NCBI GenBank assembly: GCA_013698305.1
Contig: JACCVC010000069.1
Span: 1-9,377 of the forward strand
Length of the DNA stretch: 9,377 nucleotides
Origin: Chloroflexia bacterium
GTDB taxonomy: Bacteria; Chloroflexota; Chloroflexia; Thermomicrobiales; UBA6265
Direction of reading: 5' to 3'
How positions within the stretch are numbered: position 1 is the first letter of the stretch; each line of letters begins with the position of its first letter. The position numbers were made by a program, and so were the translations under genes. Below, piece by piece: positions 1-6,697 of this stretch. The notes beneath the pieces were generated by a model. That model ran no database searches. It had not been told where the DNA came from and was given only the letters and a program-made list of their open reading frames with translations.

Positions 1-520
1 CACCCTCCATCGACCGGTCGACGACGCCGGATCGGTCGACAAGCCCCTCGTCGAGCTCGCTGGTGTCGTCGTCGGTGCTGTGTATGCCTACCGCGTCGTG
101 CATGACGTCCGCCTCGTCGAGGTCGCCGGATCCAACCGGAATGTCGCCGAAGTTCGTATCGTCGTCTCCGCTGGTGTCGTCGAGATCGGAGCGGCTCGCG
201 GTGGAGTCGTGACCGGATTCGGCGGCATCCTCGACATCGTCCTGATCGACGGGATCGCCCGCGTAGCCCGCGTCGTCGAACTCATCGGTGCTGGCGCCGG
301 TCGCGCCTGGTGGCTCTTTCTGGCGCCCGACATCCGCGTTCGCATTGTCATAGCTGTCCGAATCGGCCAGGTCGCCGAGGACCACCTGATTCCCCGGATC
401 CGAGGGACCAGTGTCGCGGGCGGCGGAGGAATCCCGCGTGCTCTCGGGTGACGTGCCGCGGTCGCCACTGCCCGACTTGTTCATCAGTCCACGCACTGTC
501 TTGAAGAGACGTTCAATCAT
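1..520 (-). CDS. Acidic Asp/Ser/Gly-rich hypothetical protein (3' end beyond window)
   Basis: I do not recognise this protein. On the minus strand an open frame starts with ATG at 520-518 and runs 173 codons to the left window edge without a stop, so the C-terminus is missing. The start is chosen because GGAG lies 6 nt upstream (minus-strand text GGAGAACATCATG). A later in-frame ATG at 484-482 has poorer context. The first residues, MIERLFKTVRGLMNKSGSG, are short, basic and amphipathic. The rest is low-complexity and strongly acidic, with DDTSGDDDT and STDDDTSELDE blocks, many Asp, Ser, Gly and Thr, and few Lys or aromatic residues. It has no signal peptide or membrane segment. The visible part is probably disordered, and a folded domain may follow beyond the edge. 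Plus-strand frames through this stretch are antisense artefacts rich in Val, Gly and Arg. The gene is divergent from the one starting at 771. Confidence 0.66.
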   Translation of the reverse strand, partial: MIERLFKTVRGLMNKSGSGDRGTSPESTRDSSAARDTGPSDPGNQVVLGDLADSDSYDNANADVGRQKEPPGATGASTDEFDDAGYAGDPVDQDDVEDAAESGHDSTASRSDLDDTSGDDDTNFGDIPVGSGDLDEADVMHDAVGIHSTDDDTSELDEGLVDRSGVVDRSMEG

Positions 521-770
521 GATGTTCTCCGTTTCCTGCTACCAGTCCGACACAAAAGTTCCGAACGGGCTCCAATATCTGGTGTCCGCATCGCCCGACC
601 TGTTGTTCCTGCATTCGGCGAGTTCAATGCGGGCCCTATTGACGGTCGCCTCCATGCTGCATTGCAGGAAAGGTTCCACTGATAGATGATTGTGGAGTGG
701 CAAATATGGCCTGGAGACGATCTTCGGGAAGTAACGGAACGTTCCTCTGGATTCACTTCAGGATGGAATC

Positions 771-992
771 ATGCCGGAAGATGCACGCAATCGTTTCGAC
801 GACAATGTCTTTTCCTTTCGCATAACCAAGGACCGAAAGGTACTGATCTCGTGGGAAGGCCGTGTGGTCACTACGCTGGCCGGAGCGGCGGCCGGCAAGC
901 TAATCGTGAGGCTCGAAGGATCTGATCGCCGCGAAATTCAGCATCTCCTCGCCCGCGCCACCGGGAACTTCAAGCACGGCAACGAACGCTAG
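771..992 (+). CDS. Small conserved-type hypothetical protein (73 aa)
   Basis: A complete 73-residue protein of unknown function. From memory it matches a small family seen in Chloroflexota and a few other phyla, whose pattern is roughly DNVFSFRxTKDxKVxIxWxGRxVxxLxG...ATGNFKxGNER. Here residues 10-32 form the FSFRITKDRKVLISWEGR part and the C-terminus ends ATGNFKHGNER, so the gene appears full length. The predicted shape is a few short beta strands followed by a C-terminal helix. It has no signal peptide or membrane segment, so it is probably cytoplasmic. The start is ATG at 771, with AGGA about 7 nt upstream (CAGGATGGAATCATG). It is divergent from the acidic protein at 520 and converges on the ChaB gene, with 41 nt between the stops. 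I see no clear terminator in that gap. The call that the gene is real is fairly secure, but no role can be assigned. Confidence 0.78.
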   Translation: MPEDARNRFDDNVFSFRITKDRKVLISWEGRVVTTLAGAAAGKLIVRLEGSDRREIQHLLARATGNFKHGNER

Positions 993-1033
993 CGGCAGTG
1001 CAGATCGCGGTTGACGCCGATTGGCCTGTCGAG

Positions 1034-1249
1034 TCAGGCGTCGTCGCTCTTGCCTTCGACCCAGTCGCCGTCGTCATTCTTGTGATACTTCTGCTTGACG
1101 GCGCCCCAGGCAACTCGATGGGCGCGCTCCTCGTCGTGGTCGTACTGATCCCACGCGCTGTTGAACGCTTCCTTGTAGATCTCCTCGGCGTGCCTTGGGA
1201 GATTGTCCTTGACCGAATCCGGCAGGTCTCCCCGGCTCCTGTAAGGCAT
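1034..1249 (-). CDS. chaB: ChaB family protein
   Basis: A 71-residue protein of the ChaB family, small proteins named as putative regulators of the cation antiporter ChaA. Their biochemical role is not firmly established. The family pattern is visible: an N-terminal 'MPYRSRGDLPDSVKDNLPRHAEEIYKEAFN' type segment (LPxxVxxxLPxHAxxIYxxAFNxAW), then a helical DHDEERAHRVAWGAVKQKYHK segment and an acidic tail. The start is ATG at 1249-1247 because GGAGG lies about 6 nt upstream (GGAGGGAACGATG). An in-frame extension to 1477 would add a Cys/Arg-rich stretch unlike the family and is rejected. Length is normal for ChaB. No chaA-like antiporter is adjacent. Stand-alone ChaB genes are common in soil and thermophilic bacteria, and stress association is plausible but not shown here. 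It is convergent with the 771-992 gene. Confidence 0.88.
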   Translation of the reverse strand: MPYRSRGDLPDSVKDNLPRHAEEIYKEAFNSAWDQYDHDEERAHRVAWGAVKQKYHKNDDGDWVEGKSDDA

Positions 1250-1574
1250 CGTTCCCTCCAGCCTATCCTGACGAACGATTTCACTCTTGTTTCCGCTGCA
1301 GAACGCATGCCAACGCATGTGGTGGGCCCTATTTGCTTTGAAGGCGTGTGTGATGATCGATCGCGCTGGTGAGCAGCAGACGCAGCCCCTGATGCATGCA
1401 GCATCGTTCGATGTGGTTCGGTGCCACCTCGCGCAATCCATACGCTCCAGCATCAAGGCTTCATCAACAATGACCAATTATCGAGTTCCATGTATTGCGT
1501 ACTATGTGATATGTATTGTATATTCTATGCTACAGAGCGGCAACACGGCAAAGTTCATTTGAGGTCACGAGTTT
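1250..1574. other. Intergenic region between chaB and the GntR gene
   Basis: No convincing gene on either strand. The stretch holds the 5' leaders of two divergent genes. AACGCATG occurs twice, 10 bp apart (1302-1309 and 1312-1319). GATGC-atgca-GCATC at 1391-1405 is a small inverted repeat. From about 1475 to 1535 the composition becomes clearly AT-rich, and the best promoter candidate lies there. Everything else in this region looks featureless. Confidence 0.5.
1495..1524 (+). promoter_or_regulatory. Candidate promoter and operator region of the GntR gene
   Basis: TTGCGT (1495-1500) and TATATT (1519-1524) are separated by 18 bp and resemble sigma-70 -35 and -10 boxes, inside the most AT-rich part of the left half. 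The 8-mer ATGTATTG occurs at 1490-1497 and again at 1511-1518, exactly 21 bp apart (two helical turns). ATTGTATA at 1515-1522 matches the left part of the ATTGTATACAAT-like operators typical of FCD-type GntR regulators and overlaps the -10 box, so autorepression is plausible. This is a prediction from sequence alone. Confidence 0.45.
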
Positions 1575-2246
1575 ATGGCGTCACAGAAGTATCAAACGCG
1601 AACTTGGCACGTCTATCACGACATCGTTCGGCTGATCTCCACTGGAGAGATCAAGGCAGGCGTACGGCTCGATGAACAGCAGATCGCCGACGCCCTGGGG
1701 GTGAGCCGCACGCCACTTCGCGAGGCCATCACCAGGCTCGTGCAGGACGGTCTCGTCGAGAACCGCCCGTATCGCGGCAACTTTGTCCGGTCGTTTACGG
1801 CGAAGGAAGTCTTCGACCTCTATGAAGTTCGGAAAGGGTTGGAATCGATGGCGGTTCGGGTTGCCATGCCCCATTTGACGGAAGAATCGGTCGCACATTT
1901 GCGAACGATCCTCGGCGAAATCGATACAGCACTCCAGTCGGGTGATCTGGAAGCGTACGGTCTTGCGGATCAACAGTTTCACGACGCAATCGCCCAACTG
2001 TCTGGCAACACGACGCTGATTACGATCCTGGATCAATTGAGGGGTCAGATTCAGTTGATCAGGACCATGGCCAACCAAAACCCCGATGTCGTGGGGATCA
2101 CGGCCATGGAGCGCCCTGAGATTGTCGATGCGATGGCCAACGGAGAGGTTGATCGAGCCGCGCATCTCATGGAAGAACACATTGAGCTGGTTCAGCGTTA
2201 CACGACGTTGCGATTTGACCCTGTGGCAGCCTCAACCGCTGATTAA
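1575..2246 (+). CDS. GntR family transcriptional regulator, FadR/FCD subfamily
   Basis: A 223-residue cytoplasmic DNA-binding regulator. The N-terminal winged helix (about residues 12-72) has the GntR signature RLDEQQIADALGVSRTPLREA followed by ..LVQDGLVENRPYRGNFV, which is the recognition helix and wing. The C-terminal all-helical FCD domain (about 78-210) is the effector-binding part and in this family often holds a metal. Asp132 and His136 (DQQFH) and His202 (EEHI) are visible ligands. The usual middle His of the 'EHxxI' helix is replaced by Arg180 (MERPEIVDAM). Length is normal. The start is ATG at 1575, with GAGGT 9 nt upstream. Family members commonly repress sugar-acid or organic-acid catabolic genes and respond to the substrate or an intermediate. 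Its place at the head of a transport and catabolism gene row suggests it controls that row and possibly itself. The effector is unknown. Confidence 0.93.
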   Translation: MASQKYQTRTWHVYHDIVRLISTGEIKAGVRLDEQQIADALGVSRTPLREAITRLVQDGLVENRPYRGNFVRSFTAKEVFDLYEVRKGLESMAVRVAMPHLTEESVAHLRTILGEIDTALQSGDLEAYGLADQQFHDAIAQLSGNTTLITILDQLRGQIQLIRTMANQNPDVVGITAMERPEIVDAMANGEVDRAAHLMEEHIELVQRYTTLRFDPVAASTAD

Positions 2247-2326
2247 CGCATCAGACCGCAGTTCTGACGACGAACAGGTTCTTTCATCTCATCAAATCAA
2301 TCTGCCGCATCGTCGGTGAGAAGCCG

Positions 2327-2354
2327 CATGGCACGTTGCCATGGGCAATGGCAA
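2327..2354 (+). promoter_or_regulatory. Overlapping inverted repeats upstream of the binding-protein gene
   Basis: CATGGCA-cgt-TGCCATG (2327-2343) is a perfect 7-bp inverted repeat. It shares its right arm with a second perfect one, TTGCCAT-gggca-ATGGCAA (2336-2354). The result is three alternating ATGGCA/TGCCAT half-sites whose dyad centres are 10 bp apart, ending 10 nt before the AGGAGG ribosome binding site at 2365-2370. The layout fits an operator for a dimeric regulator such as the GntR protein upstream. It could instead form two mutually exclusive leader-RNA hairpins. Confidence 0.5.
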
Positions 2355-2376
2355 ATCACTTCACAGGAGGCGCACC

Positions 2377-3660
2377 ATGATTTCGGTCTCACGCAGAACA
2401 TTTGTCGCCGGCGCAGTTTCGGCTCCGTTGCTGGCGTCAACGCGTTTATCTCTGGCGAGCGCGGCTCAGGATGGCGCGCAAGGCGATCTAAGTCTGGCGG
2501 GTATTGAGTATAGCTATTCACCGGCGGTGGTCGAGGCGTTTCAGGAAGCCAATCCGAACCTGGCGGTCGACTTCACCGGCGGAACAATCTCCTTTGAAGA
2601 TGGCCAGATTCAGGCTGTCTTGCAATCCGGAGAGGGCCCGGATGCAGTCAATGTCAACTCCGGGCCAGGCAGAGTTGGCTTGCTCGCGTCGAGCGGCCTG
2701 ATCCTGGCTCTGGACGACTTCTACGAGCGCACGGGGGCTATGGAGACGTACCAACCGAATGTCATTGAGCAGATCCAGAACCAGCCACCTGAGGGAGAGA
2801 CGATCTACGAGGTCGTTGAGGGACTCGACGTCTTCTCTGTGTACTACAACATGGATATCTTCGAGGAAAACGGACTCGAGCCGCCTCAGACGTGGGACGA
2901 TTTCCTGGCGATCTGCCAAACCCTGCAAGATGCAGGCGTTCAGCCGATGCTGCTCGGCGCGCGAGACAATTTCCAGGGTGGATGGCTCTTCGGTAATCTG
3001 GTGCAGGCGTCCGCCGGTCGCGATGTCATGACCGAGGTCATCTACGGTGAAGGTGACTTCACGCACCCCGATATCCTCCGGGCGGCGGAGATGTTGCAGA
3101 CCCTGGTCGACGAGGGCTACATCAGCGGCCTCGAGGCGGCGGCGCTGGAAGGCGAGCAGGCTCAGGCAGCCTTTGGCCAGGGCCAGGGCGCCATGACCGT
3201 TCAGCAGCAGAGTTTCCCGATCAGCCTCGCGAACGATGGCGCCGCCGTCACCAACATCGGTTCGTTCGTGATTCCTTCGCTCAATGAAGGGCAGCCTGCC
3301 GCGCCGACCGCTGGCCTCGCTCACAGTTGGGTGCTCAATGCCAGCTCTGACAACCCCGAAGCCGCCGAGGCGTGGCTTGAATGGGTCGTAAGTGACGAGT
3401 ATCTTCAGATCGCCTATGAAAACGGCGGTGGCCTGGTGCCCGCTCGCATCGTACCGGAGGGTATTACGCTGCCGCCGTCGGTCCAAAGCGCGGCCGACAG
3501 CATTGAGGAAGGTGTTGGGTACAACCCAAGCGTCTATCTTCCATCTGCCGGCACGAACGCCTGGTACGCCGCCATGCAGCAAATCATCACCGGACAGGCG
3601 ACTCCAGAGGAAGTGGTCGCCGAGGTCCAGGCAGCATTGGAAGAGAGCCGCGCAGGGTAG
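2377..3660 (+). CDS. ABC transporter substrate-binding protein (family 1, sugar), Tat-exported
   Basis: A 427-residue periplasmic or wall-zone binding protein that captures a sugar or related solute and delivers it to the two permeases encoded next. The N-terminus carries a twin-arginine signal (SRRTFVAG, residues 5-12), a hydrophobic stretch, and a likely cleavage around ASAA-Q (residues 27-31). No lipobox Cys is present, so it is not an obvious lipoprotein. The mature part has the family 1 pattern: an early lobe with ..EAFQEANPNLAVDF, a binding-lobe segment YYNMDIFEENGLEPPQTWDDF, and a C-terminal region with DNPEAAEAWLEWVVSDEY and a final ATPEEVVAEVQAALEES helix. The start is ATG at 2377 because a perfect AGGAGG sits 6 nt upstream. 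An in-frame ATG at 2341 lies inside the inverted repeats and would displace the Tat signal. Length is typical. Substrate specificity cannot be read. Confidence 0.93.
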   Translation: MISVSRRTFVAGAVSAPLLASTRLSLASAAQDGAQGDLSLAGIEYSYSPAVVEAFQEANPNLAVDFTGGTISFEDGQIQAVLQSGEGPDAVNVNSGPGRVGLLASSGLILALDDFYERTGAMETYQPNVIEQIQNQPPEGETIYEVVEGLDVFSVYYNMDIFEENGLEPPQTWDDFLAICQTLQDAGVQPMLLGARDNFQGGWLFGNLVQASAGRDVMTEVIYGEGDFTHPDILRAAEMLQTLVDEGYISGLEAAALEGEQAQAAFGQGQGAMTVQQQSFPISLANDGAAVTNIGSFVIPSLNEGQPAAPTAGLAHSWVLNASSDNPEAAEAWLEWVVSDEYLQIAYENGGGLVPARIVPEGITLPPSVQSAADSIEEGVGYNPSVYLPSAGTNAWYAAMQQIITGQATPEEVVAEVQAALEESRAG

Positions 3661-3679
3661 CAGTCCCGAGTGGAACATC

Positions 3680-3710
3680 GGCGCCGTACCGAACTCCTCG
3701 GTACGGCGCC
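3680..3710 (+). other. Strong hairpin between binding-protein and permease genes
   Basis: GGCGCCGTACCG (3680-3691) pairs perfectly with CGGTACGGCGCC (3699-3710) around the 7-nt loop AACTCCT. It begins 20 nt after the binding-protein stop. No T-run follows, so it is a poor classical terminator. A hairpin here often shields the upstream message from 3' decay or partly terminates, giving more binding protein than permease. The structure is seen directly; the role is inferred. Confidence 0.72.
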
Positions 3711-3761
3711 TCCGCATGACGGCGCTGGTACTTGGTTGTGAGTCGCTCGCGGAGAATTGTC

Positions 3762-4700
3762 ATGAATATGGACGCACAGTTGCGAACTCCGGTCGCGTCC
3801 AACCGAACACGTCGCGTGAAGAAGCTCTGGACTGGGTATCGCGTCCCGCTGATTTTGCTTGCACCTTCGTTCATCTTCTACGCGGTGTTCGTCCTGCTGC
3901 CGCTCGGGCGAGCGTTTCAGCTCAGCCTGACGGACTGGAACGGACTCGCGCCAACCATGAGCTACGTTGGGACTGAGAACTACACCGGCATCTGGACTGA
4001 GTCGCGCTTCCTCACGTCGTTGTGGAGAAATGTGATCTGGTGGGCAATGCACGTCGTGCTTGCGGTCGGAAGCGGGCTCCTGCTGGCGATTCTCCTCTCT
4101 GAAGTCGGTCGCGGTCGGTTCTTCTTTCGCACGGTGGCCTTTTTTCCACATGTGCTGTCGCTGGCCGTGGTCGGCGTGATCTGGGGTCAACTTTATCACC
4201 CGCTCATCGGGCTCATTAATGCAAGTTTCGAACGCGTTGGATTGACCGCTCTCACGCGTATCTGGCTGGGTGACCCGGAGATAGCCCTGTATTCAGTTGG
4301 GGTCGCGAGCGCATGGCAGGCTTATGGGTTCTACATGGTGATCTTCCTGGCGGGCATCCAGAGCATCGATCCACAACTGTATGAAGCGGCGCGTGTGGAT
4401 GGCGCAAACGGATGGCAACGAATATGGGATATCACCATCCCGTCACTGCATAACACAATGACCATTGTGCTCACACTCGCCTTCATCAGCGCGATGAAGG
4501 GCTTCGGCTCCGTATGGGCGATGACACAAGGCGGGCCGGGCTATGCCTCCGAGCTGGTCGCGGTATATGTGTGGCGCACCGCGTTCCAAACGCAGGCTAT
4601 CGGACAGGCGGCAGCGGCTGGCCTCTCGCTGGCGGCCATCGTGATCCTGTTCAGCTTTCTCTTCAATCGATGGCGAGACAAAGTGGGGTCGTATACATGA
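3762..4700 (+). CDS. ABC sugar transporter permease, MalF/UgpA type
   Basis: A 312-residue inner-membrane permease, one of two that form the import channel. About six hydrophobic segments are visible, near residues 29-50, 91-113, 125-146, 175-197, 231-250 and 280-303. The cytoplasmic EAA loop that docks the ATPase is intact at residues 208 onward (EAARVDGANGWQRIWDITIP). The QGGPG..S motif near the last third is typical of the MalF/UgpA group. The start is ATG at 3762, with GGAGA 6 nt upstream. Extension to a TTG at 3732 adds only ten residues and lacks a ribosome binding site. The stop overlaps the next start (ATGA, 4697-4700), which points to translational coupling with the second permease. 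It lies 101 nt after the binding-protein gene, with the hairpin at 3680-3710 between. Confidence 0.95.
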   Translation: MNMDAQLRTPVASNRTRRVKKLWTGYRVPLILLAPSFIFYAVFVLLPLGRAFQLSLTDWNGLAPTMSYVGTENYTGIWTESRFLTSLWRNVIWWAMHVVLAVGSGLLLAILLSEVGRGRFFFRTVAFFPHVLSLAVVGVIWGQLYHPLIGLINASFERVGLTALTRIWLGDPEIALYSVGVASAWQAYGFYMVIFLAGIQSIDPQLYEAARVDGANGWQRIWDITIPSLHNTMTIVLTLAFISAMKGFGSVWAMTQGGPGYASELVAVYVWRTAFQTQAIGQAAAAGLSLAAIVILFSFLFNRWRDKVGSYT

Positions 4701-5536
4701 AGTCGCTACTCCGCTTCGTGCGCGAAGCCAATCCCTTTGTGTTTTTCGCCCTGACCGTTCTCACCGCGGTGTCGTTAGTTCCGTTTCTCTGGGTCATCAC
4801 CAGTGCCTTCAAGGACAATACGGAGATATTCGGTTCCATGTCTCTGCTGCCTGAAACTTGGCAGTGGGCAAACTTCGAGGCGGCATGGCTTGGCGGACAA
4901 TTCGGACGATATTTTATTAATACCATCATTGTGGCGGTAGGAACGACGGCCATCAGCGTCGCCGTTGCCGCGCCAGCGGGCTATGCGTTCGCAAAGACAC
5001 AGTTGAAGTATGCTTCATGGCTCTTTTACCTGTACCTCTTCGGAATCACGCTCCCGATCGAATCGATCATCGTTCCGCTGTTCTTCCAGGTCAAGGATCT
5101 CGGACTCGTCAACAGTCATCTGGGTCTGATCCTGGCCCTGGTCGGTACTGGTGTCCCGTTCGGCGTCTACCTGATGCGGAGCTTCTTCCGGGATCTGCCT
5201 GATGCGTTGGGCGAAGCCGCACGCCTGGATGGCGCAAGTGAATGGGAGATTTTCTTCCGGATCATGATGCCTCTCGCCAAGCCAGGTCTGCTGGCGCTCG
5301 GCGTCTTCAGTTTCCTCGGCGCATGGAATGAGTACTTTCTCTCTATTCTTCTGTTGATCACGGAGGACACCCGCACTATCCCCCTCGGATTGGTGCGATT
5401 CCAGCAGACCAACATGACTGACTACGGAGCAATGTTCGCTGCCATCACGCTGGCGATCATCCCGTCGCTTCTCATTTACGTTGTGCTGCAAAGGCAGTTT
5501 ATCAGTGGCCTGGCCGCGGGCGCTACAAAGGGATAG
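4697..5536 (+). CDS. ABC sugar transporter permease, MalG/UgpE type
   Basis: A 279-residue inner-membrane permease, the partner of the one encoded just before. Hydrophobic segments lie near residues 13-35, 72-96, 107-130, 139-161, 193-215 and 245-268. The opening pattern VPFLWVITSAFKDNTEIF and the ..NF..AW....F..YFINTIIVA stretch are typical of the MalG/UgpE group. The EAA loop for the ATPase is at residue 173 onward (EAARLDGASEWEIFFRIMMP). The start is ATG at 4697, overlapping the previous stop by 4 bp. A longer in-frame reading back to 4514 would lie inside the first permease gene and is not supported. The family usually ends soon after this point, so the gene is complete. No ABC ATPase gene follows, and the next gene begins 4 nt after the stop. 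Confidence 0.95.
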   Translation: MKSLLRFVREANPFVFFALTVLTAVSLVPFLWVITSAFKDNTEIFGSMSLLPETWQWANFEAAWLGGQFGRYFINTIIVAVGTTAISVAVAAPAGYAFAKTQLKYASWLFYLYLFGITLPIESIIVPLFFQVKDLGLVNSHLGLILALVGTGVPFGVYLMRSFFRDLPDALGEAARLDGASEWEIFFRIMMPLAKPGLLALGVFSFLGAWNEYFLSILLLITEDTRTIPLGLVRFQQTNMTDYGAMFAAITLAIIPSLLIYVVLQRQFISGLAAGATKG

Positions 5537-5540
5537 TTCG

Positions 5541-6653
5541 ATGGAGCCACAAGAGAGCGATTACGTTCGTTACAATTTCGAATACGAGCACAAGCTACGC
5601 ACCGCATTCATCGGCGCTGGCGGACACTCTTTCCGTAACGTGTACCCGACGTTTCAATACGCTCCGATCGACCTCGTCGCGGTGTGTGACCTTGATGCGG
5701 ACCGATCGGCGGCATTCGCGCGGCAGTTCGGCGCGACTGTTAGCTACACCGATCATCGGGAGATGCTTAACCGCGAGACGCTCGATGTGGTCTTCATCGT
5801 GACGAGCTACGATGCGGAAGGACGGCCACAGGCCACACAGCTTGCGCTCGACGCCCTGGAAGCTGGCTGCCATGTCTGGATGGAGAAACCGACCGCCGCC
5901 AGCGTTGCTGAAGTCGATCAACTCATGGTGACCAGCCGTCGGACCGGGCGCTTTGTCATGACCGGTTTGAAGAAGACATTCTTCCCTTCGATCGTCAAGG
6001 CCAGGGAGATCATCGAGTCCGAAGAGTTCGGTCGGCCCGCTTCCATGTATATTCGCTACCCACAGGCGATACCGCCGCTGGAGCAGCGCGGTGATCTCAG
6101 GAACGTGCAGGGACTCCTCGACCACATCTACCATCCGGGGTCGATCATCATTGAGTTGATGGGCAAGATTGAGTCGTTCTCCTACGAATGGGAATCGGTC
6201 ACTGGAGGGAGCGTGACCAGTCTCAAATTCACATCAGGCGCCGTCGGCACGCTTCACATGCCCGGTTTACGCAATAGCGTCAGCCCACTCGAGCGGTTGG
6301 AGGTCGTGGGCGAGCATGCGAGCGTCATCGTCGAAAATGGTGTCAAGGTGACGTACTATCGACCGGCCGAGCGTCCTGCTTACGGGCGATCGGCATCCTA
6401 TCTTGTTGATAACGACGTGGCGCCGCTGTATTGGGAGCCCGAGTTCTCGCTCGGCCAACTCTACAACAAGAACATCTTCTATCTCGGCTATGTCCCTGAA
6501 GTGCTTCACTTTTGTGAGAGTGTGCTCACGAAAAGCCCTCCGGAGAAAGGAACGCTAGAGCAGGCACGTGAAATCGCCAAACTCTTCGAGGGATATTGCA
6601 CGACGGAGCCGGGCGTGCGGGCGTATATCAATGATCCGACGGCCGTCAACTGA
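5541..6653 (+). CDS. Gfo/Idh/MocA family oxidoreductase
   Basis: A 370-residue cytoplasmic NAD(P)-dependent dehydrogenase of the glucose-fructose oxidoreductase, inositol dehydrogenase and MocA family, which oxidises a hydroxyl of sugars, cyclitols or sugar acids. The N-terminal Rossmann fold has the nucleotide loop at 22-33 (AFIGAGGHSFRN) and an acidic residue after strand 2 (VAVCD50), which favours NAD. The EKP motif with the family's key Lys is at 115-117 (WMEKPTA). A DHIYH motif at 194-198 lies where the family's catalytic His is expected. The C-terminal beta sheet shows ..VTGGSVTSLKFTSGAVGTLHMPG. The start is ATG at 5541, 4 nt after the permease stop, with GGGA 7 nt upstream. It is therefore cotranscribed with the importer and probably acts on what it brings in. 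The exact substrate and product are unknown. Confidence 0.92.
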   Translation: MEPQESDYVRYNFEYEHKLRTAFIGAGGHSFRNVYPTFQYAPIDLVAVCDLDADRSAAFARQFGATVSYTDHREMLNRETLDVVFIVTSYDAEGRPQATQLALDALEAGCHVWMEKPTAASVAEVDQLMVTSRRTGRFVMTGLKKTFFPSIVKAREIIESEEFGRPASMYIRYPQAIPPLEQRGDLRNVQGLLDHIYHPGSIIIELMGKIESFSYEWESVTGGSVTSLKFTSGAVGTLHMPGLRNSVSPLERLEVVGEHASVIVENGVKVTYYRPAERPAYGRSASYLVDNDVAPLYWEPEFSLGQLYNKNIFYLGYVPEVLHFCESVLTKSPPEKGTLEQAREIAKLFEGYCTTEPGVRAYINDPTAVN

Positions 6654-6697
6654 TTTGGAATATCGCGAGCCGATTGTCGTACAGCAAGGAAGTTTCC

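Noticed and set aside
80..451. Plus-strand open frame rich in Val, Gly and Arg
   Set aside because: It is the exact antisense of the Asp/Ser-rich minus-strand codons and has no ribosome binding site. The minus frame has a good start.
1250..1477. N-terminal extension of the ChaB gene to 1477
   Set aside because: The added residues are Cys/Arg-rich and unlike ChaB. A strong GGAGG precedes the ATG at 1249.
1581..2180. 199-codon minus-strand open frame
   Set aside because: It is antisense to the GntR regulator, with no recognisable domain.
2518..3717. 399-codon minus-strand open frame
   Set aside because: It is antisense to the binding-protein gene, whose Tat signal and family pattern are clear. 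The reverse product resembles no family.
3534..4199. Minus-strand open frame across the hairpin and first permease
   Set aside because: It is antisense to permease codons and has no family resemblance.
4514..4696. N-terminal extension of the second permease
   Set aside because: It lies inside the first permease gene and is not membrane-like. The ATGA overlap start at 4697 fits the family length.
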